Of a DNA stretch of 64,000 nt, positions 8,951 to 17,919 are shown piece after piece. The stretch comes from JBBQNY01 sp038255255 (GTDB lineage Bacteria; Pseudomonadota; Gammaproteobacteria; Xanthomonadales; Ahniellaceae), in contig JBBSLL010000010.1 in assembly GCA_038255255.1 (NCBI GenBank), positions 1-64,000 of the forward strand, in the 5' to 3' direction. The translations under genes and the position numbers were made by a program. A model generated the notes under the pieces. It was not told where the DNA came from and did not search any database. It saw nothing but the letters and a program-made list of their open reading frames with translations. Numbering within the stretch: position 1 is the stretch's first letter; every line of letters begins with the position of its first letter.

Positions 8951-11900
8951 TCAGGCGGCGCCGGCCAGTTTAGCGGCTTCGGCAAGATCCACCTGCACCA
9001 GCCGCGATACGCCCGGCTCGCGCATGGTGACGCCGCACAACTGGCTGGTCGCCTCCATCGTGGCCTTGTTGTGCGTCACGATGACGAACTGCACGTGTTC
9101 GCTCATCTCACGCACCATCGCCGAGAAACGTCCGACATTGGCTTCATCCAGCGGTGCGTCCACCTCGTCGAGCAGGCAGAAGGGCGCCGGATTGAGCCGG
9201 AAGATCGAGAACACCAGTGCGACCGCGGTAAGGGCCTTTTCGCCGCCCGAGAGCAGCGAAATACTGCTCACCCGTTTGCCCGGAGGGCGGGCCATGATGG
9301 TGACGCCTGTGTCGAGCAGGTCTTCGCCGGTCAGCTCGAGGTAGGCATGGCCGCCGCCGAACAGTTGCGGGAAAAGTTCCTGCAATCCGGCATTCACACG
9401 CTCGAAGGTCTCCTTGAATCGGGACCGGGTTTCGCGATCGAGCTTGCGGATCGCCCCCTCGAGTTCGCCCATCGCGGTTTCCAGGTCGAGCAGTTGGGCG
9501 TCCAGATAACCCTTGCGCTCCGATTGCTCGCGATACTCCTTGATTGCGGCCAGGTTCACGGGTTCCAGTCGGCGCATCTTGTTGGCGATTTCCTCACCAC
9601 GCGCTTGCCAGCGGGCGCTTTCCGCGTCCTCTGCGAGCGAGGTCGCCAGGGCATCCAGGTCGAATCCCGCCCCCACGATCGATTCGCGCAGTGACTCCGA
9701 GCGCACCCTTGCACCCTGCGCGTCCACCCTCCGCTGCGCGACGGTGTCTCGAATCGCGTTGCTGGCGGCATCAAGGCGCGTGCGCTCCGATTCGAGCCCA
9801 CGCGTCTCCTGTGCCACATCTTCGAGTGCCTGGCGCGCCGCCACGAGGGCGCGGTCCACCAGAAGCCGCTGCTCGAGATACGTCTGGCGCTCACGCTCCT
9901 GGGCTGCCGCCGGTTCCGTGCCCTGCGCGAGCTGCGCCTCGATCTCCAGTCGCTGGGTATCGAGGTGGGCACTCTGCGTCAACAGCCTTTCCTGCGCCCG
10001 CTCGAGGGAATCCAGTCGCGCGCGACTCGATTCGATCGCAAGTGCCCTGGCGTGCTGTCGTTCCTCGACTTCGCGAAGTTCAGCGCGCGCCTCCTCGCGG
10101 GCTTCGAGCAGCGCGCGGCGCTCCCGGTCGAGATCGCCGCGCTCGGTCTCCATGTCGCCCATGCGGCCGATGATCGTGTCGAGCCGCCCCCGCGCTTCGC
10201 GAACCTGGGTGTCGATGTCGGCGGCCTGCACGTCGGCTTCGGTGCGTTCGGAATCGATGCGTGCAAGTCTCACGCGGGCCGCCTCGAGACGGCCCTGCTG
10301 TGAAGTCAATTGTCCCGCCAGTTCCGCGGCGCGTCGCTGCGCCGCGTATTGCGCATGCTGTGCTTCCTCACGCGAAGTTTCCGCCGCGCTGATCTCGGAT
10401 TGCAGCTGCGCCAGCTGGTCGGCCTGCGTCGCGGCACGCTGTTGCGCGTCTGCCAGCGCCGCCCGCAACGCGACGACTTCGCGTTCGCGGGCGAGCATGC
10501 CCGCTTGCGCCACATCGGCGCGCAGGATGCGCAGCCAGTCGCGGCCAAGCCAGTGGCCCGACGGCGTGATGACGGACTGACCCGGCTGCAGATCCGCGGC
10601 CAGTGCACGAGCCTGTTCGAGATCCTGTGCCACCACGACCTTCGCCAGCAATGCCAGCGCGGCAGCAGGTCCGGCCACTTTGCTCGCCAGCGAAGCGCCG
10701 TCGACCGTCACCGGCTCTCCGCTGCGCATCAGGCCGAGGTCGGCGTGCTCAAGCGCGTCGAGCGCTGCGCGTGTCGCGTGCGGGTCTTCTACCAGCACCG
10801 CGTCGAGCCAGCCGCTCAGCACGGTTTCGACCGCGCGCTCCCAGCCTGCCTCGACCTGCAATGCCAATCCGAGGCGGGACGCCCCATCCAGGCCCGAGGC
10901 AGCCAGCGCTTCCGCCAGTGCGCCGGAAGCGCCGCCCAGCGCGGCTTGCTGCAATGCCTCGAGGGAAGCGAGGCGGCCGCCCATGGCTTCGATTTCGTTG
11001 CGCAGCGCGGCTTGCTCGGTGAGCTGCTCGCGTTGCCGTCGCACCGCAGCTTCGCCACGCTCGCGGCGTCCATCCAGATCCGCACGCAGTGCAGTAAGCG
11101 CGTCGGACTCGCCGGACTGTGCCTGTAAAAGCGCTTCAACTTGCTGGGCGAGCGCGACCAGATCGAACTGGCCCTGCTCGGCCGTCAATGCGTCCCGCCT
11201 GCGCGCCACTTCGAGCGCCTGCCTGTCGAGGTAGTCGATGCGCGTGCGCTCGACCTCCGACAACTTGGCTGCTTCACCGCTCACTTTCGCGTACTCGTCC
11301 CAACGTGCCTGCCACTGGCCGATCGCTGTCTCCGCCGCGTGCTGGGCGGCCCTGCTTGTCTCGATGAGTTCACGCGACGCAGCGAGCTCCGGTTCCGCGT
11401 CGGCAAGCGCCGCGCGCAGTTCGCCGATCTGCTGCGCATCGGATTCGAGATGGCTCGCGATGGCCGCCACCTGCATCGCGATTTCCTGTCCACTTCGAGA
11501 CAGGCGTTCGGTGAGATCGCGACGGTGCGCGATTTCCTGTTCCACGCGTGCGATCTCGGCGCCTACGCGGTACACGTCGGCCTGCGCCGCATTGAAACCA
11601 TCCGTCGCACTCTGCTGGCGGCCACGGAATTTTTCGAGTTCCGCCTCGATATGCCGCTGTTCCGCCAGGCTCTTCTCGAGTTCGACTTCCTCGCCGCGAA
11701 GTTCCGACTCGCGCTCAGCGAGCTCGGCTTCAAGCGTACGCAGTTCCAGGAGCTTGAGCTCCGCCGCGACTTGCTCATGCTCCTTGCGCAGGCGTTCATA
11801 GCGCTCTGCCGCCTTCGCCTGTCGCTGCAGGTGCTCGCACTGGCGACCGATCTCCTGTGCCTGGTCGCGCACCCGGTTGAGGTTCTCGCGCGTCGCCTTG

Positions 11901-12451
11901 ATGCGGCTCTCGGTCTCCTTGCGGCGCTCCTTGTAGCGCGAGATGCCGGCGGCTTCCTCGAGATGCAACCGGAGGTCCTCCGGCCGCGCCTCGACGATCT
12001 GCGAGATCATTCCCTGCTCGATGATCGAATAGCTGCGTGCGCCGAGCCCGGTGCCCAGGAACACGTCCACGATGTCGCGCCTGCGGCAGCGCGCGCCGTT
12101 CAAGTAGTAGGTCGAAATGGCATCTCGACTCACGGTTCGTTTGACCGAGATCTCCGAGAAGCGCGCGTACTCTCCGCCCACGGCACCATCGGAATTGTCG
12201 AAAATCAGCTCGACGGTGGCGGCGCCTACGGGTTTGCGCGATGAAGAGCCGGAGAAAATCACGTCGGTCAGGCTGTCGCCGCGCAGGCGCGACGCCGCAC
12301 TCTCGCCCATCACCCAGCGAATGGCATCGATGATGTTGGACTTGCCGCAGCCGTTGGGACCGACGATGCCGATCATGTTGGTGGGCAGGTGCAGCGTGGT
12401 CGGATCGACGAACGACTTGAATCCGGCGAGCTTGATCGTGGTTAGGCGCAT
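8951..12451 (-). CDS. smc: Chromosome segregation protein Smc
   Basis: 1166-residue SMC ATPase, the DNA-compacting core of the bacterial condensin. Walker A is GPNGCGKSN at residues 31-39, with the R-loop region RWVMGESAASRLRG just after. Two long coiled coils flank a hinge (about 510-650). The C-terminal ABC signature LLSGGEKALTAVALVFSIF and Walker B FCLLDEVDAPLDEAN complete the head. Its partners ScpA and ScpB are encoded divergently about 1.2 kb away (from 13627), so the complete complex is local. This Gammaproteobacterium therefore uses Smc-ScpAB and not necessarily MukBEF. The gene ends 13 bases before zipA. Confidence 0.98.
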   Translation of the reverse strand: MRLTTIKLAGFKSFVDPTTLHLPTNMIGIVGPNGCGKSNIIDAIRWVMGESAASRLRGDSLTDVIFSGSSSRKPVGAATVELIFDNSDGAVGGEYARFSEISVKRTVSRDAISTYYLNGARCRRRDIVDVFLGTGLGARSYSIIEQGMISQIVEARPEDLRLHLEEAAGISRYKERRKETESRIKATRENLNRVRDQAQEIGRQCEHLQRQAKAAERYERLRKEHEQVAAELKLLELRTLEAELAERESELRGEEVELEKSLAEQRHIEAELEKFRGRQQSATDGFNAAQADVYRVGAEIARVEQEIAHRRDLTERLSRSGQEIAMQVAAIASHLESDAQQIGELRAALADAEPELAASRELIETSRAAQHAAETAIGQWQARWDEYAKVSGEAAKLSEVERTRIDYLDRQALEVARRRDALTAEQGQFDLVALAQQVEALLQAQSGESDALTALRADLDGRRERGEAAVRRQREQLTEQAALRNEIEAMGGRLASLEALQQAALGGASGALAEALAASGLDGASRLGLALQVEAGWERAVETVLSGWLDAVLVEDPHATRAALDALEHADLGLMRSGEPVTVDGASLASKVAGPAAALALLAKVVVAQDLEQARALAADLQPGQSVITPSGHWLGRDWLRILRADVAQAGMLAREREVVALRAALADAQQRAATQADQLAQLQSEISAAETSREEAQHAQYAAQRRAAELAGQLTSQQGRLEAARVRLARIDSERTEADVQAADIDTQVREARGRLDTIIGRMGDMETERGDLDRERRALLEAREEARAELREVEERQHARALAIESSRARLDSLERAQERLLTQSAHLDTQRLEIEAQLAQGTEPAAAQERERQTYLEQRLLVDRALVAARQALEDVAQETRGLESERTRLDAASNAIRDTVAQRRVDAQGARVRSESLRESIVGAGFDLDALATSLAEDAESARWQARGEEIANKMRRLEPVNLAAIKEYREQSERKGYLDAQLLDLETAMGELEGAIRKLDRETRSRFKETFERVNAGLQELFPQLFGGGHAYLELTGEDLLDTGVTIMARPPGKRVSSISLLSGGEKALTAVALVFSIFRLNPAPFCLLDEVDAPLDEANVGRFSAMVREMSEHVQFVIVTHNKATMEATSQLCGVTMREPGVSRLVQVDLAEAAKLAGAA

Positions 12452-12600
12452 TCGGGCTTTCGCGGCTTCGGTTGGCGCTGTTGCGGTCGCGGGAGGGGCG
12501 CGCGCAGGTCGGTCAGCAGGAGGGCGCGGAGTATAGCGACGCGCGCCGCCGCCCCAGACTCGGCTCGTGGGCGCGAACTCGGAACGACCCGTTGGCAGCC

Positions 12601-12888
12601 CTATTTGCCTTGAGCGCGAGCCGGGGGCTCAACGGCCATGATGCGGAGTGCGTGGATGTCGGTGGTCATGAGGTCGCCAAGTGCTGCGTACACCGCACGG
12701 TGTCGCGCCAGAGGCGCGAGGCCCTCGAATGATTCGCTGACCACCCTCACTGAGAAATGCCCCCGTCCGTCCCGGGCGCCGGCATGCCCCACGTGCAGGT
12801 GGGACTCATCCACGATCTCGATGTCGCGCGCGCCCAGCGCAGCACATAGGCGCGCCCGCATTTCGACCATCCGCTCGGCGTTGTTCAC
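12601..12888 (-). CDS. BolA family protein
   Basis: 95-residue BolA-like protein. The conserved fold core DESHLHVGHAGARDGRGHFSV, then SESFEGLAPLARHRAVYAAL, is typical: the RHRxVY motif and the single His near residue 40 are the usual Fe-S and monothiol glutaredoxin interaction elements. Such proteins work in Fe-S trafficking and stress-linked morphology. The GTG at 12888 overlaps the stop of the preceding YciI gene (GTGA). An internal ATG at 12870 is an alternative that would remove six residues. The two-gene unit yciI-bolA ends about 150 bases before smc. Confidence 0.9.
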   Translation of the reverse strand: MNNAERMVEMRARLCAALGARDIEIVDESHLHVGHAGARDGRGHFSVRVVSESFEGLAPLARHRAVYAALGDLMTTDIHALRIMAVEPPARAQGK

Positions 12889-13184
12889 GGGAGCACCGCC
12901 ACGAACGGATTCACCTCGACGCGCGACCAGGCGCCTTGCAAGATGTAAGGATCGGCATCGGCCCAAGCCCGCGCTTCCTCGAGCGATGCGAACTGCGCGA
13001 TGACCAGACTGCCGACGAAGCCGGCGGGACCTGGTTCGGCACTGTCGATTGCGGGCAGCGGGCCCGCGACCAGCAACCGTCCTGCGCCGAGCAGGACCTC
13101 GAGTCGCGCGAGATGCAACGCGCGCGCCGCTCGGCGAAGCGCGAGCGCATCTGCAGCATCGTGTCCACGGATGGCGTACCACAT
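12885..13184 (-). CDS. YciI family protein
   Basis: 99-residue protein of the YciI-like superfamily (dimeric alpha-beta fold related to muconolactone isomerase). Seen: the N-terminal strand MWYAIRGHDAADAL with the conserved His, the helix RRAARALHLARLEVL, the loop GRLLVAGPLPA, and the SLEEARAWADADPYILQGAW stretch that is highly typical of the family. The biochemical function of most YciI proteins is unknown. It heads a leftward two-gene unit with bolA, overlapping it by four bases. YciI-BolA neighbourhoods are common in Proteobacteria. Confidence 0.9.
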   Translation of the reverse strand: MWYAIRGHDAADALALRRAARALHLARLEVLLGAGRLLVAGPLPAIDSAEPGPAGFVGSLVIAQFASLEEARAWADADPYILQGAWSRVEVNPFVAVLP

Positions 13185-13626
13185 GGCGGAAGTCTAGCGA
13201 GAGCCTTTCGCAGTTGCTGCTGGACAAAAGCCCGCAGCTGCGCTTACGCTTGCCCCGTCGTCGATCGTCCAGCCCACCCCGAACCGGTGCGTGCGCCAGG
13301 CGAATCCGATTCAGCTTTTCAGCTCTGCCCTCCTCCGAGTCGGCTCCATCGCTGGCCGTGAGCAGGCGCTGACGATGATCGAAACTACTGCAGCGCATCG
13401 TACCGGTGCGCGCTGTCGTCGTTCGTTCTTCGCCTTCGGTACGCCGGATGTCGACGTGCCGGGTTGCCCCGACCGACTGCATGAGCAGTCCTTTCACCCT
13501 GCCCACTGTGCGCTGTCAGGTGCCCCGCTTTTGATCGATTCTCCCGCTGCCCCTGCACCCGATGTCGAGCCCGTGCCGCCGAGGCTGGTCCTGTCCGCCG
13601 CGGGCGCCACACCCCGGCAGGAAGAA
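13185..13626. other. Divergent intergenic region between yciI and scpA
   Basis: About 440 bases separating two divergent transcription units. The frame of scpA stays open here on the plus strand from an ATG at 13378 and even from 13291, but the implied residues look non-coding (mixed Cys, His and Arg-rich sequence without family resemblance). I therefore treat it as promoter and leader sequence. I see no convincing promoter hexamers and no hairpin. Confidence 0.4.
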
Positions 13627-14406
13627 ATGCCGCTGGCGCTGGTGCAGGGACAGCCGCTGCTGCAGATGCCGCACGACCTCTACATTCCACCGGATGCGCT
13701 GGAAGTCATCCTGGAGGCGTTCGAAGGGCCGCTGGACCTCCTGCTTTACATGATCCGTCGCCAGAACCTCGACATCCTCGATATCCCCATCGCGGAGATC
13801 ACACGCCAGTACATCGAGTACATCGAGCTCATGCAGGCGATCAGGCTCGAGCTCGCTGCGGAATATCTGGTGATGGCTGCGATCCTTGCCGAGATCAAGT
13901 CGAGGCTGTTGTTGCCGAGGCCGCTCGAACCCGAGACGCTGGAGGGAGACCCCCGCGCCGAGCTGGTCCGCAGGCTGCAGGAATACGAACGCTTCAAGCA
14001 GGCGGCCGAATCGCTCGACGCGTTGCCGCGCCAGGATCGCGATTTCCTCCTGGCGCGCGCCGAGATCGGCGACCGCAAGGTCGTGCGGCTGCCGCCGCCA
14101 GTCGACATGCGCGAGCTGCTGTTGGCGCTCAAGGACGTGATGACGCGGGCGGAGCTGTTCGGTGAGCACGCCATCCAGCGCGAGGCCCTGTCGGTGCGCG
14201 GTCGCATGGGCGACATGCTTCGCGCCCTCGCCGATCGTGCTTTCCATCGCTTCGAGTCGATGTTCGTCCCCGAAGAGGGGCGCGCTGGCGTTGTCGTCAC
14301 CTTTCTGGCGATGCTGGAACTCGCCAAGGAACAACTCCTGGAGTTCACGCAGAACGTCCCCCTGGGCCCGATCTATCTGCAGACGCTTGCCGCCACTGAC
14401 GCCTGA
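13627..14406 (+). CDS. scpA: Segregation and condensation protein A
   Basis: Kleisin subunit of the Smc-ScpAB condensin, bridging the two Smc heads. 259 residues from the ATG at 13627, which has a GGA-type ribosome-binding sequence (AGGAAGAA) immediately upstream. The conserved N-terminal segment YIPPDALEVILEAFEGPLDL, with LLYMIRRQNLDILDIPIAEI after it, is the diagnostic Smc-neck binding part. The C-terminal winged helix (FLAMLELAKEQLLEFTQ) binds the Smc cap. Longer readings up to 250 bases upstream are possible but lack family resemblance. Four bases separate it from scpB. Confidence 0.95.
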   Translation: MPLALVQGQPLLQMPHDLYIPPDALEVILEAFEGPLDLLLYMIRRQNLDILDIPIAEITRQYIEYIELMQAIRLELAAEYLVMAAILAEIKSRLLLPRPLEPETLEGDPRAELVRRLQEYERFKQAAESLDALPRQDRDFLLARAEIGDRKVVRLPPPVDMRELLLALKDVMTRAELFGEHAIQREALSVRGRMGDMLRALADRAFHRFESMFVPEEGRAGVVVTFLAMLELAKEQLLEFTQNVPLGPIYLQTLAATDA

Positions 14407-14410
14407 ACAC

Positions 14411-15205
14411 ATGACCGAACTCCCCGTAAAACGCATTGTCGAAGCCGCCCTGCTGGCTGCCGCGCAACCGCTCACCGCCTTGCAGCTCACCGGCCTGTTC
14501 GAGGAGCAGGAGCGCATCGACCTCAACCATGTTGCGCAGGCTCTCGAAGAACTCGCGCGCGACACTGCGGAGCGCGGCGTGGAGCTCGTGGAAGTCGCGA
14601 GCGGTTTCCGCTTCCAGGTTCGCGCTGACCTGCAGCCGTGGATCTCGCGGCTCTGGACGGAGCGCCAGTCCCGCTACTCGCGCGCGATGCTGGAGACGCT
14701 GGCGTTGATCGCCTATCGCCAGCCCATCACGCGCGGCGAGATCGAGCAGATACGCGGCGTCGCGGTGTCCTCGCAGATCATCAAGACGCTGGAGGAACGC
14801 GAGTGGGTACGCGTGCTCGGTTATCGCGACGTGCCTGGTCGGCCGGCGCTACTGGGCACCACGCGTCAGTTCCTCGATTACTTCAAGCTCCGGAGCCTCG
14901 ACCAGTTGCCTCCGCTCGCGGCGGTGCGTGATCTGGAAAGCATCGATCCGCAACTCTCGCTCGGTGAACCAGGCGCACGAGCGCTCGCTGAAGCGGCCAG
15001 TGGAGCGCTGGGCGAAGCGCGCGACCATGCGTCGGCGATCCCTGAGTCTGTTCAAGAAGTTCCGGAAGCTGATGCCGAAGAAATGATCCCGGAGAGCACG
15101 CCGGCAACCTCGACAGCGACCGATGCACCCAATCCTCCGGAGCATGACTCCACCGACCCAACCGAGCGCGAAGGCTTTTCCGCCATCGCCGGAACCAAGC
15201 CATGA
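14411..15205 (+). CDS. scpB: Segregation and condensation protein B
   Basis: Winged-helix dimer that wraps the kleisin ScpA. 264 residues: two winged-helix domains (about 1-175) with the typical RAMLETLALIAYRQPITRGEI and the IRGVAVSSQIIKTLEEREWV stretch, and GRPALLGTTRQFLDYF at the domain end. The last 85 residues form an acidic Glu/Pro/Ala-rich, probably disordered tail. The stop overlaps the rluB start by four bases (ATGA). The scpA-scpB-rluB order is widely conserved. Confidence 0.96.
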   Translation: MTELPVKRIVEAALLAAAQPLTALQLTGLFEEQERIDLNHVAQALEELARDTAERGVELVEVASGFRFQVRADLQPWISRLWTERQSRYSRAMLETLALIAYRQPITRGEIEQIRGVAVSSQIIKTLEEREWVRVLGYRDVPGRPALLGTTRQFLDYFKLRSLDQLPPLAAVRDLESIDPQLSLGEPGARALAEAASGALGEARDHASAIPESVQEVPEADAEEMIPESTPATSTATDAPNPPEHDSTDPTEREGFSAIAGTKP

Positions 15206-17037
15206 CCGAATCGCCAAACCGCAGCAAACTCTCGCTCAACCGCGAGGCCAAGCGCACATCCACCGATGTCGAGGAGCGCCTGCACAAGGTGCTGGCGATG
15301 GCAGGCATCGGCTCCCGACGCCTGCTCGAGGAGCGCATCGCGAGCGGCGAGATCCGCGTCAACGGGAGCGTCGCGGAAACCGGCTCGCTGGTCCGCAGCG
15401 GGGATCGCGTCGAACTGGACGGAAAGGCGTTCATGGCCGTTGCCGCGACTTCGGACGACCTTCACCTCGCGATGTATCACAAGCCCGAAGGCGAGGTGAC
15501 GACGCATGATGATCCGGAAGGTCGCCCGACGGTTTTCGAGAAGTTCCCGCCACTGAACGGCGCTCGATGGATCTCGATCGGTCGCCTCGACATCAACACG
15601 ACCGGACTTTTGCTGCTGACCAGCGACGGCGAGCTCGCCAACGCCATGATGCATCCGTCCGCGGAACTGGAACGGGAATACGTCTGCCGCGTGCACGGAC
15701 CCGTGGACGAAGCGGTGCTCGACCGGTTGCGCGAAGGCGTCGTGCTCGACGATGGCCCCGCGCGCTTCGACGAGATCGCGGTGATCAACCTGGGCGACAG
15801 CCATTCGTGGTTCCGCGTAATCCTGCGCGAAGGGCGCAATCGTGAGGTGCGACGCCTGTGGGAGTCGCAGGACCTGACGGTGAGCCGCCTCAAGCGCATT
15901 CGGTATGGCAGCGTCGAGTTGCCGCGTGAACTGCGGCGCGGCCGCTACGAGATGCTGCCGCTGGAGCGCCTGGTTGCGCTTCGTGCGGAACTCGGACTCG
16001 GCGAGCTGCCACAGACGCTCACCCTTCAGGCAGTCGTCGGTGTGCGTCGCGCCGCCAAACCCAGCGAGTTCGCGCCGTTCGAGCGCACCCAGCGTGCATG
16101 GACCGGCGCCACCGTCGACGAGGGTCGCGAGCTTCGTGCGTTCGACCACATCCGGGAGGACGCCCCGCGACGCGGCAAGCGTCCTTTCACCAAGGGCGCT
16201 CCACGCAACACGTCGCGGCGTGGACCTGGGCGCGGCCCGGGCCAGGATGCACGGACGCCGTCGCAACGTCCGGCATGGATGCAGGACAGTGGTAACGCAC
16301 CACGTGGCCGTGGCGTCCCGCGTGGCGGCCAACCGTCGCGCACCGGACCGCCACGTGGCGAGTGGACGCCGCGCGCAACTCATGATCCCAACCACCCCCC
16401 CCAGCGACGCGGCGCCGGCGACAGACCGCAGCGCCCGTTCGACCCCAACCGTCCACGCCCACCCTTCGATCCCAATCGCGCTGCGCGCGGAGACATGAAC
16501 CAGCGGCCCCAACGTGGCGATGCCACGCGCGCGCCGCGCGGTGACCATTCCGAGCATCAGCCGCCGCGCAGCTTCGACCCGTCCCGTCCCGCGCGGGCGT
16601 TCGATGCGAACCGCCCGCCCCGCGTGTTCGATCCCAACCGCCCGCCCTCTCGCGCGCGGCCCGGCGTCGGACGTGGTGGCTTTACGGCACGGACCGGCAA
16701 CGAAAAGGACGGCAATCGCCAACGCGGCAATCCTGCGGAACGGCGCAGCTGGTCACCAGGGGCTCCTCCGAACCGTGGGGCCCGACCTGGTGGTGGCGGC
16801 TTACCGCACGGATTTCCATCCGATCACGCGTACGCACAGCGTGCGCACGGCAATCAGCGCGACGACCTGGGCAACCGCAAACCTGACGGGAATCGCGGAC
16901 CGGAACGTCGTGGCCCCGCAGCGCCACGTTCCACCCCCACCGCCTCAGGCCCGGACGACCGCGGCAATCGCACTGATCGACCGGCCGCCAACCGCCCGCG
17001 CCGACCCGGCGGTCCGCCACGGCGCAATCCAGCCTGA
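15202..17037 (+). CDS. rluB: 23S rRNA pseudouridine synthase RluB with an unusually long Arg/Pro/Gly/Asn-rich tail
   Basis: Makes the conserved pseudouridine 2605 in 23S rRNA. The N-terminal S4 RNA-binding domain covers about residues 24-70 (RLHKVLAMAGIGSRRLLEERI). The catalytic domain follows with GRLDINTTGLLLLTSDGEL (catalytic Asp130), then GRNREVRRLWESQ and RIRYGSVELP, ending near residue 265. E. coli RluB has about 290 residues; this protein has 611. The extra C-terminal part is almost entirely R, P, G, N, D and Q, with RGG-like pieces and nine-residue FDPNRP-type repeats. The codon positions keep the frame open with strong GC bias, so the tail is really coding. Tail function unknown; RNA binding or condensate formation is an inference. 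Alternatives RluE/RluF are less likely given the scpAB context. Confidence 0.94.
   Translation: MTESPNRSKLSLNREAKRTSTDVEERLHKVLAMAGIGSRRLLEERIASGEIRVNGSVAETGSLVRSGDRVELDGKAFMAVAATSDDLHLAMYHKPEGEVTTHDDPEGRPTVFEKFPPLNGARWISIGRLDINTTGLLLLTSDGELANAMMHPSAELEREYVCRVHGPVDEAVLDRLREGVVLDDGPARFDEIAVINLGDSHSWFRVILREGRNREVRRLWESQDLTVSRLKRIRYGSVELPRELRRGRYEMLPLERLVALRAELGLGELPQTLTLQAVVGVRRAAKPSEFAPFERTQRAWTGATVDEGRELRAFDHIREDAPRRGKRPFTKGAPRNTSRRGPGRGPGQDARTPSQRPAWMQDSGNAPRGRGVPRGGQPSRTGPPRGEWTPRATHDPNHPPQRRGAGDRPQRPFDPNRPRPPFDPNRAARGDMNQRPQRGDATRAPRGDHSEHQPPRSFDPSRPARAFDANRPPRVFDPNRPPSRARPGVGRGGFTARTGNEKDGNRQRGNPAERRSWSPGAPPNRGARPGGGGLPHGFPSDHAYAQRAHGNQRDDLGNRKPDGNRGPERRGPAAPRSTPTASGPDDRGNRTDRPAANRPRRPGGPPRRNPA
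16438..16644 (+). repeat. 27-base periodic repeats encoding FDPNRP-type motifs in the RluB tail
   Basis: Five copies of a six-residue motif (FDPNRP, FDPNRA, FDPSRP, FDANRP, FDPNRP) begin at 16438, 16465, 16573, 16600 and 16627. Within each group the spacing is exactly 27 bases (nine codons). They lie in the low-complexity C-terminal extension of rluB and look like slippage or unequal-exchange products kept in frame. Confidence 0.75.
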
Positions 17038-17040
17038 AAC

Positions 17041-17070
17041 ATCGCTCTGTGCCCCCTGGCACAGAGCGAT
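17041..17070. terminator. Bidirectional hairpin between rluB and the convergent CsgG-like gene
   Basis: Perfect 13-base-pair inverted repeat: ATCGCTCTGTGCC at 17041-17053 and its complement at 17058-17070, with a 4-base loop. It starts three bases after the rluB stop and lies ten bases beyond the end of the convergent gene. No clear T-run follows on either strand, so a Rho-independent role is likely but not certain. Confidence 0.65.
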
Positions 17071-17079
17071 CGCAGGTCT

Positions 17080-17796
17080 TCAGTCGAGGTCGAGCGCACC
17101 CTTCGACGAGTCGCGGCGCTTCGATTCCTTGGCATCGAAGGAGGCTTTGCAACCTGAGGTCTTTTCGACCATCACGCACGTCAAGTAATCGGAAGCCTCG
17201 ATCAGCGCTGCGCGAATGGCCTTGCCCACGGGCGTGTTCTTTTCGTTGTCGAGCGTGCCACCGAAGCCGCCGCGATAAAGGCCGAGACTTACCCCACCGC
17301 CCTTGCTCCTGCCCTCGACCGTACGCACATGGGCGATTTCACCCGTGCTCGAATCGATCACGCGCAGGTCAATGGCCAGATACGCCTCGCTCTTCTTGCC
17401 GCCGAGCGAAACCCCGCCAAACGACAACCCGCCGCCGGTGCTGGCGGTGTTCTCCTCGTAGGCGGTCACCGTGCCGGCGACGAGGTATTGCGCGCCGACC
17501 AGCTTGCCGAACTTCGCGCCGGTCGAGGGATCGACGCGGCCCGACATGGCCAGGTCCTGCTCGGACATGACCGACTCGAGCTTGGTGCGTTCCAGCACGC
17601 GGAAGTCGCCGGTCGCAGCCAGCTCGTTCGACAGCATTCCCGACAGTTCCCAGCCAACGCCGCCCCTCCACCAGGCGGCACCGGATTCGTTCTTGAATTC
17701 AATGACCGCGATGACCGGCTTGTCTTGCGCCATGGCCACCGGCGCGAACAGCGCTGCGAGCAAACCGAAACAGATCCCCTGCACCATAGATTTCAT
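17080..17796 (-). CDS. Exported CsgG/HfaB-family protein
   Basis: 238-residue protein with a Sec signal peptide (residues 1-23, ending VAMAQ). The mature part has the CsgG-type core: VIAVIEFKNESG, the VLERTKLESVMSEQDLAMSG helix, and AKFGKLVGAQYLVAGTVTAYE. Unlike curli secretin CsgG, I see no lipobox Cys at the cleavage site. No curli genes are nearby, so it is more likely one of the general periplasmic or outer-membrane CsgG-like proteins of unknown function. A Gly-rich stretch (SFGGVSLGGKKSEAYLAIDL) lies in the middle. It is transcribed leftward towards rluB. Confidence 0.8.
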   Translation of the reverse strand: MKSMVQGICFGLLAALFAPVAMAQDKPVIAVIEFKNESGAAWWRGGVGWELSGMLSNELAATGDFRVLERTKLESVMSEQDLAMSGRVDPSTGAKFGKLVGAQYLVAGTVTAYEENTASTGGGLSFGGVSLGGKKSEAYLAIDLRVIDSSTGEIAHVRTVEGRSKGGGVSLGLYRGGFGGTLDNEKNTPVGKAIRAALIEASDYLTCVMVEKTSGCKASFDAKESKRRDSSKGALDLD

Positions 17797-17861
17797 GACC
17801 ACCCCCTGCCGTAGAGATATCCAAGAATACGGGGAATCGGGGTCGGTGGTGCCATCGGGCG

Positions 17862-17895
17862 GACAAAAAGCAAACCGGCCGCACAGGGCGGCCGG
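17862..17895 (-). terminator. Rho-independent terminator after the entericidin genes
   Basis: Read on the minus strand: an 8-base-pair stem CCGGCCGC / GCGGCCGG (17888-17895 with 17875-17882) with a 5-base loop. It is followed by TTTGCTTTTT, a good T-rich tract. It begins 25 bases after the stop of the first entericidin gene at 17920. Confidence 0.75.
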
Positions 17896-17919
17896 TCGCT
17901 TCAAACTGCAGGGCTCGCC

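Noticed and set aside
12889..13506. Longer reading of the BolA gene reaching to 13506
   Set aside because: It overlaps the well-supported yciI gene on the same strand in another frame; the GTG overlap at 12888 gives a normal BolA length.
15052..16722. 556-codon minus-strand frame opposite rluB
   Set aside because: Antisense to rluB, with no recognisable domain; generated by the GC-rich tail.
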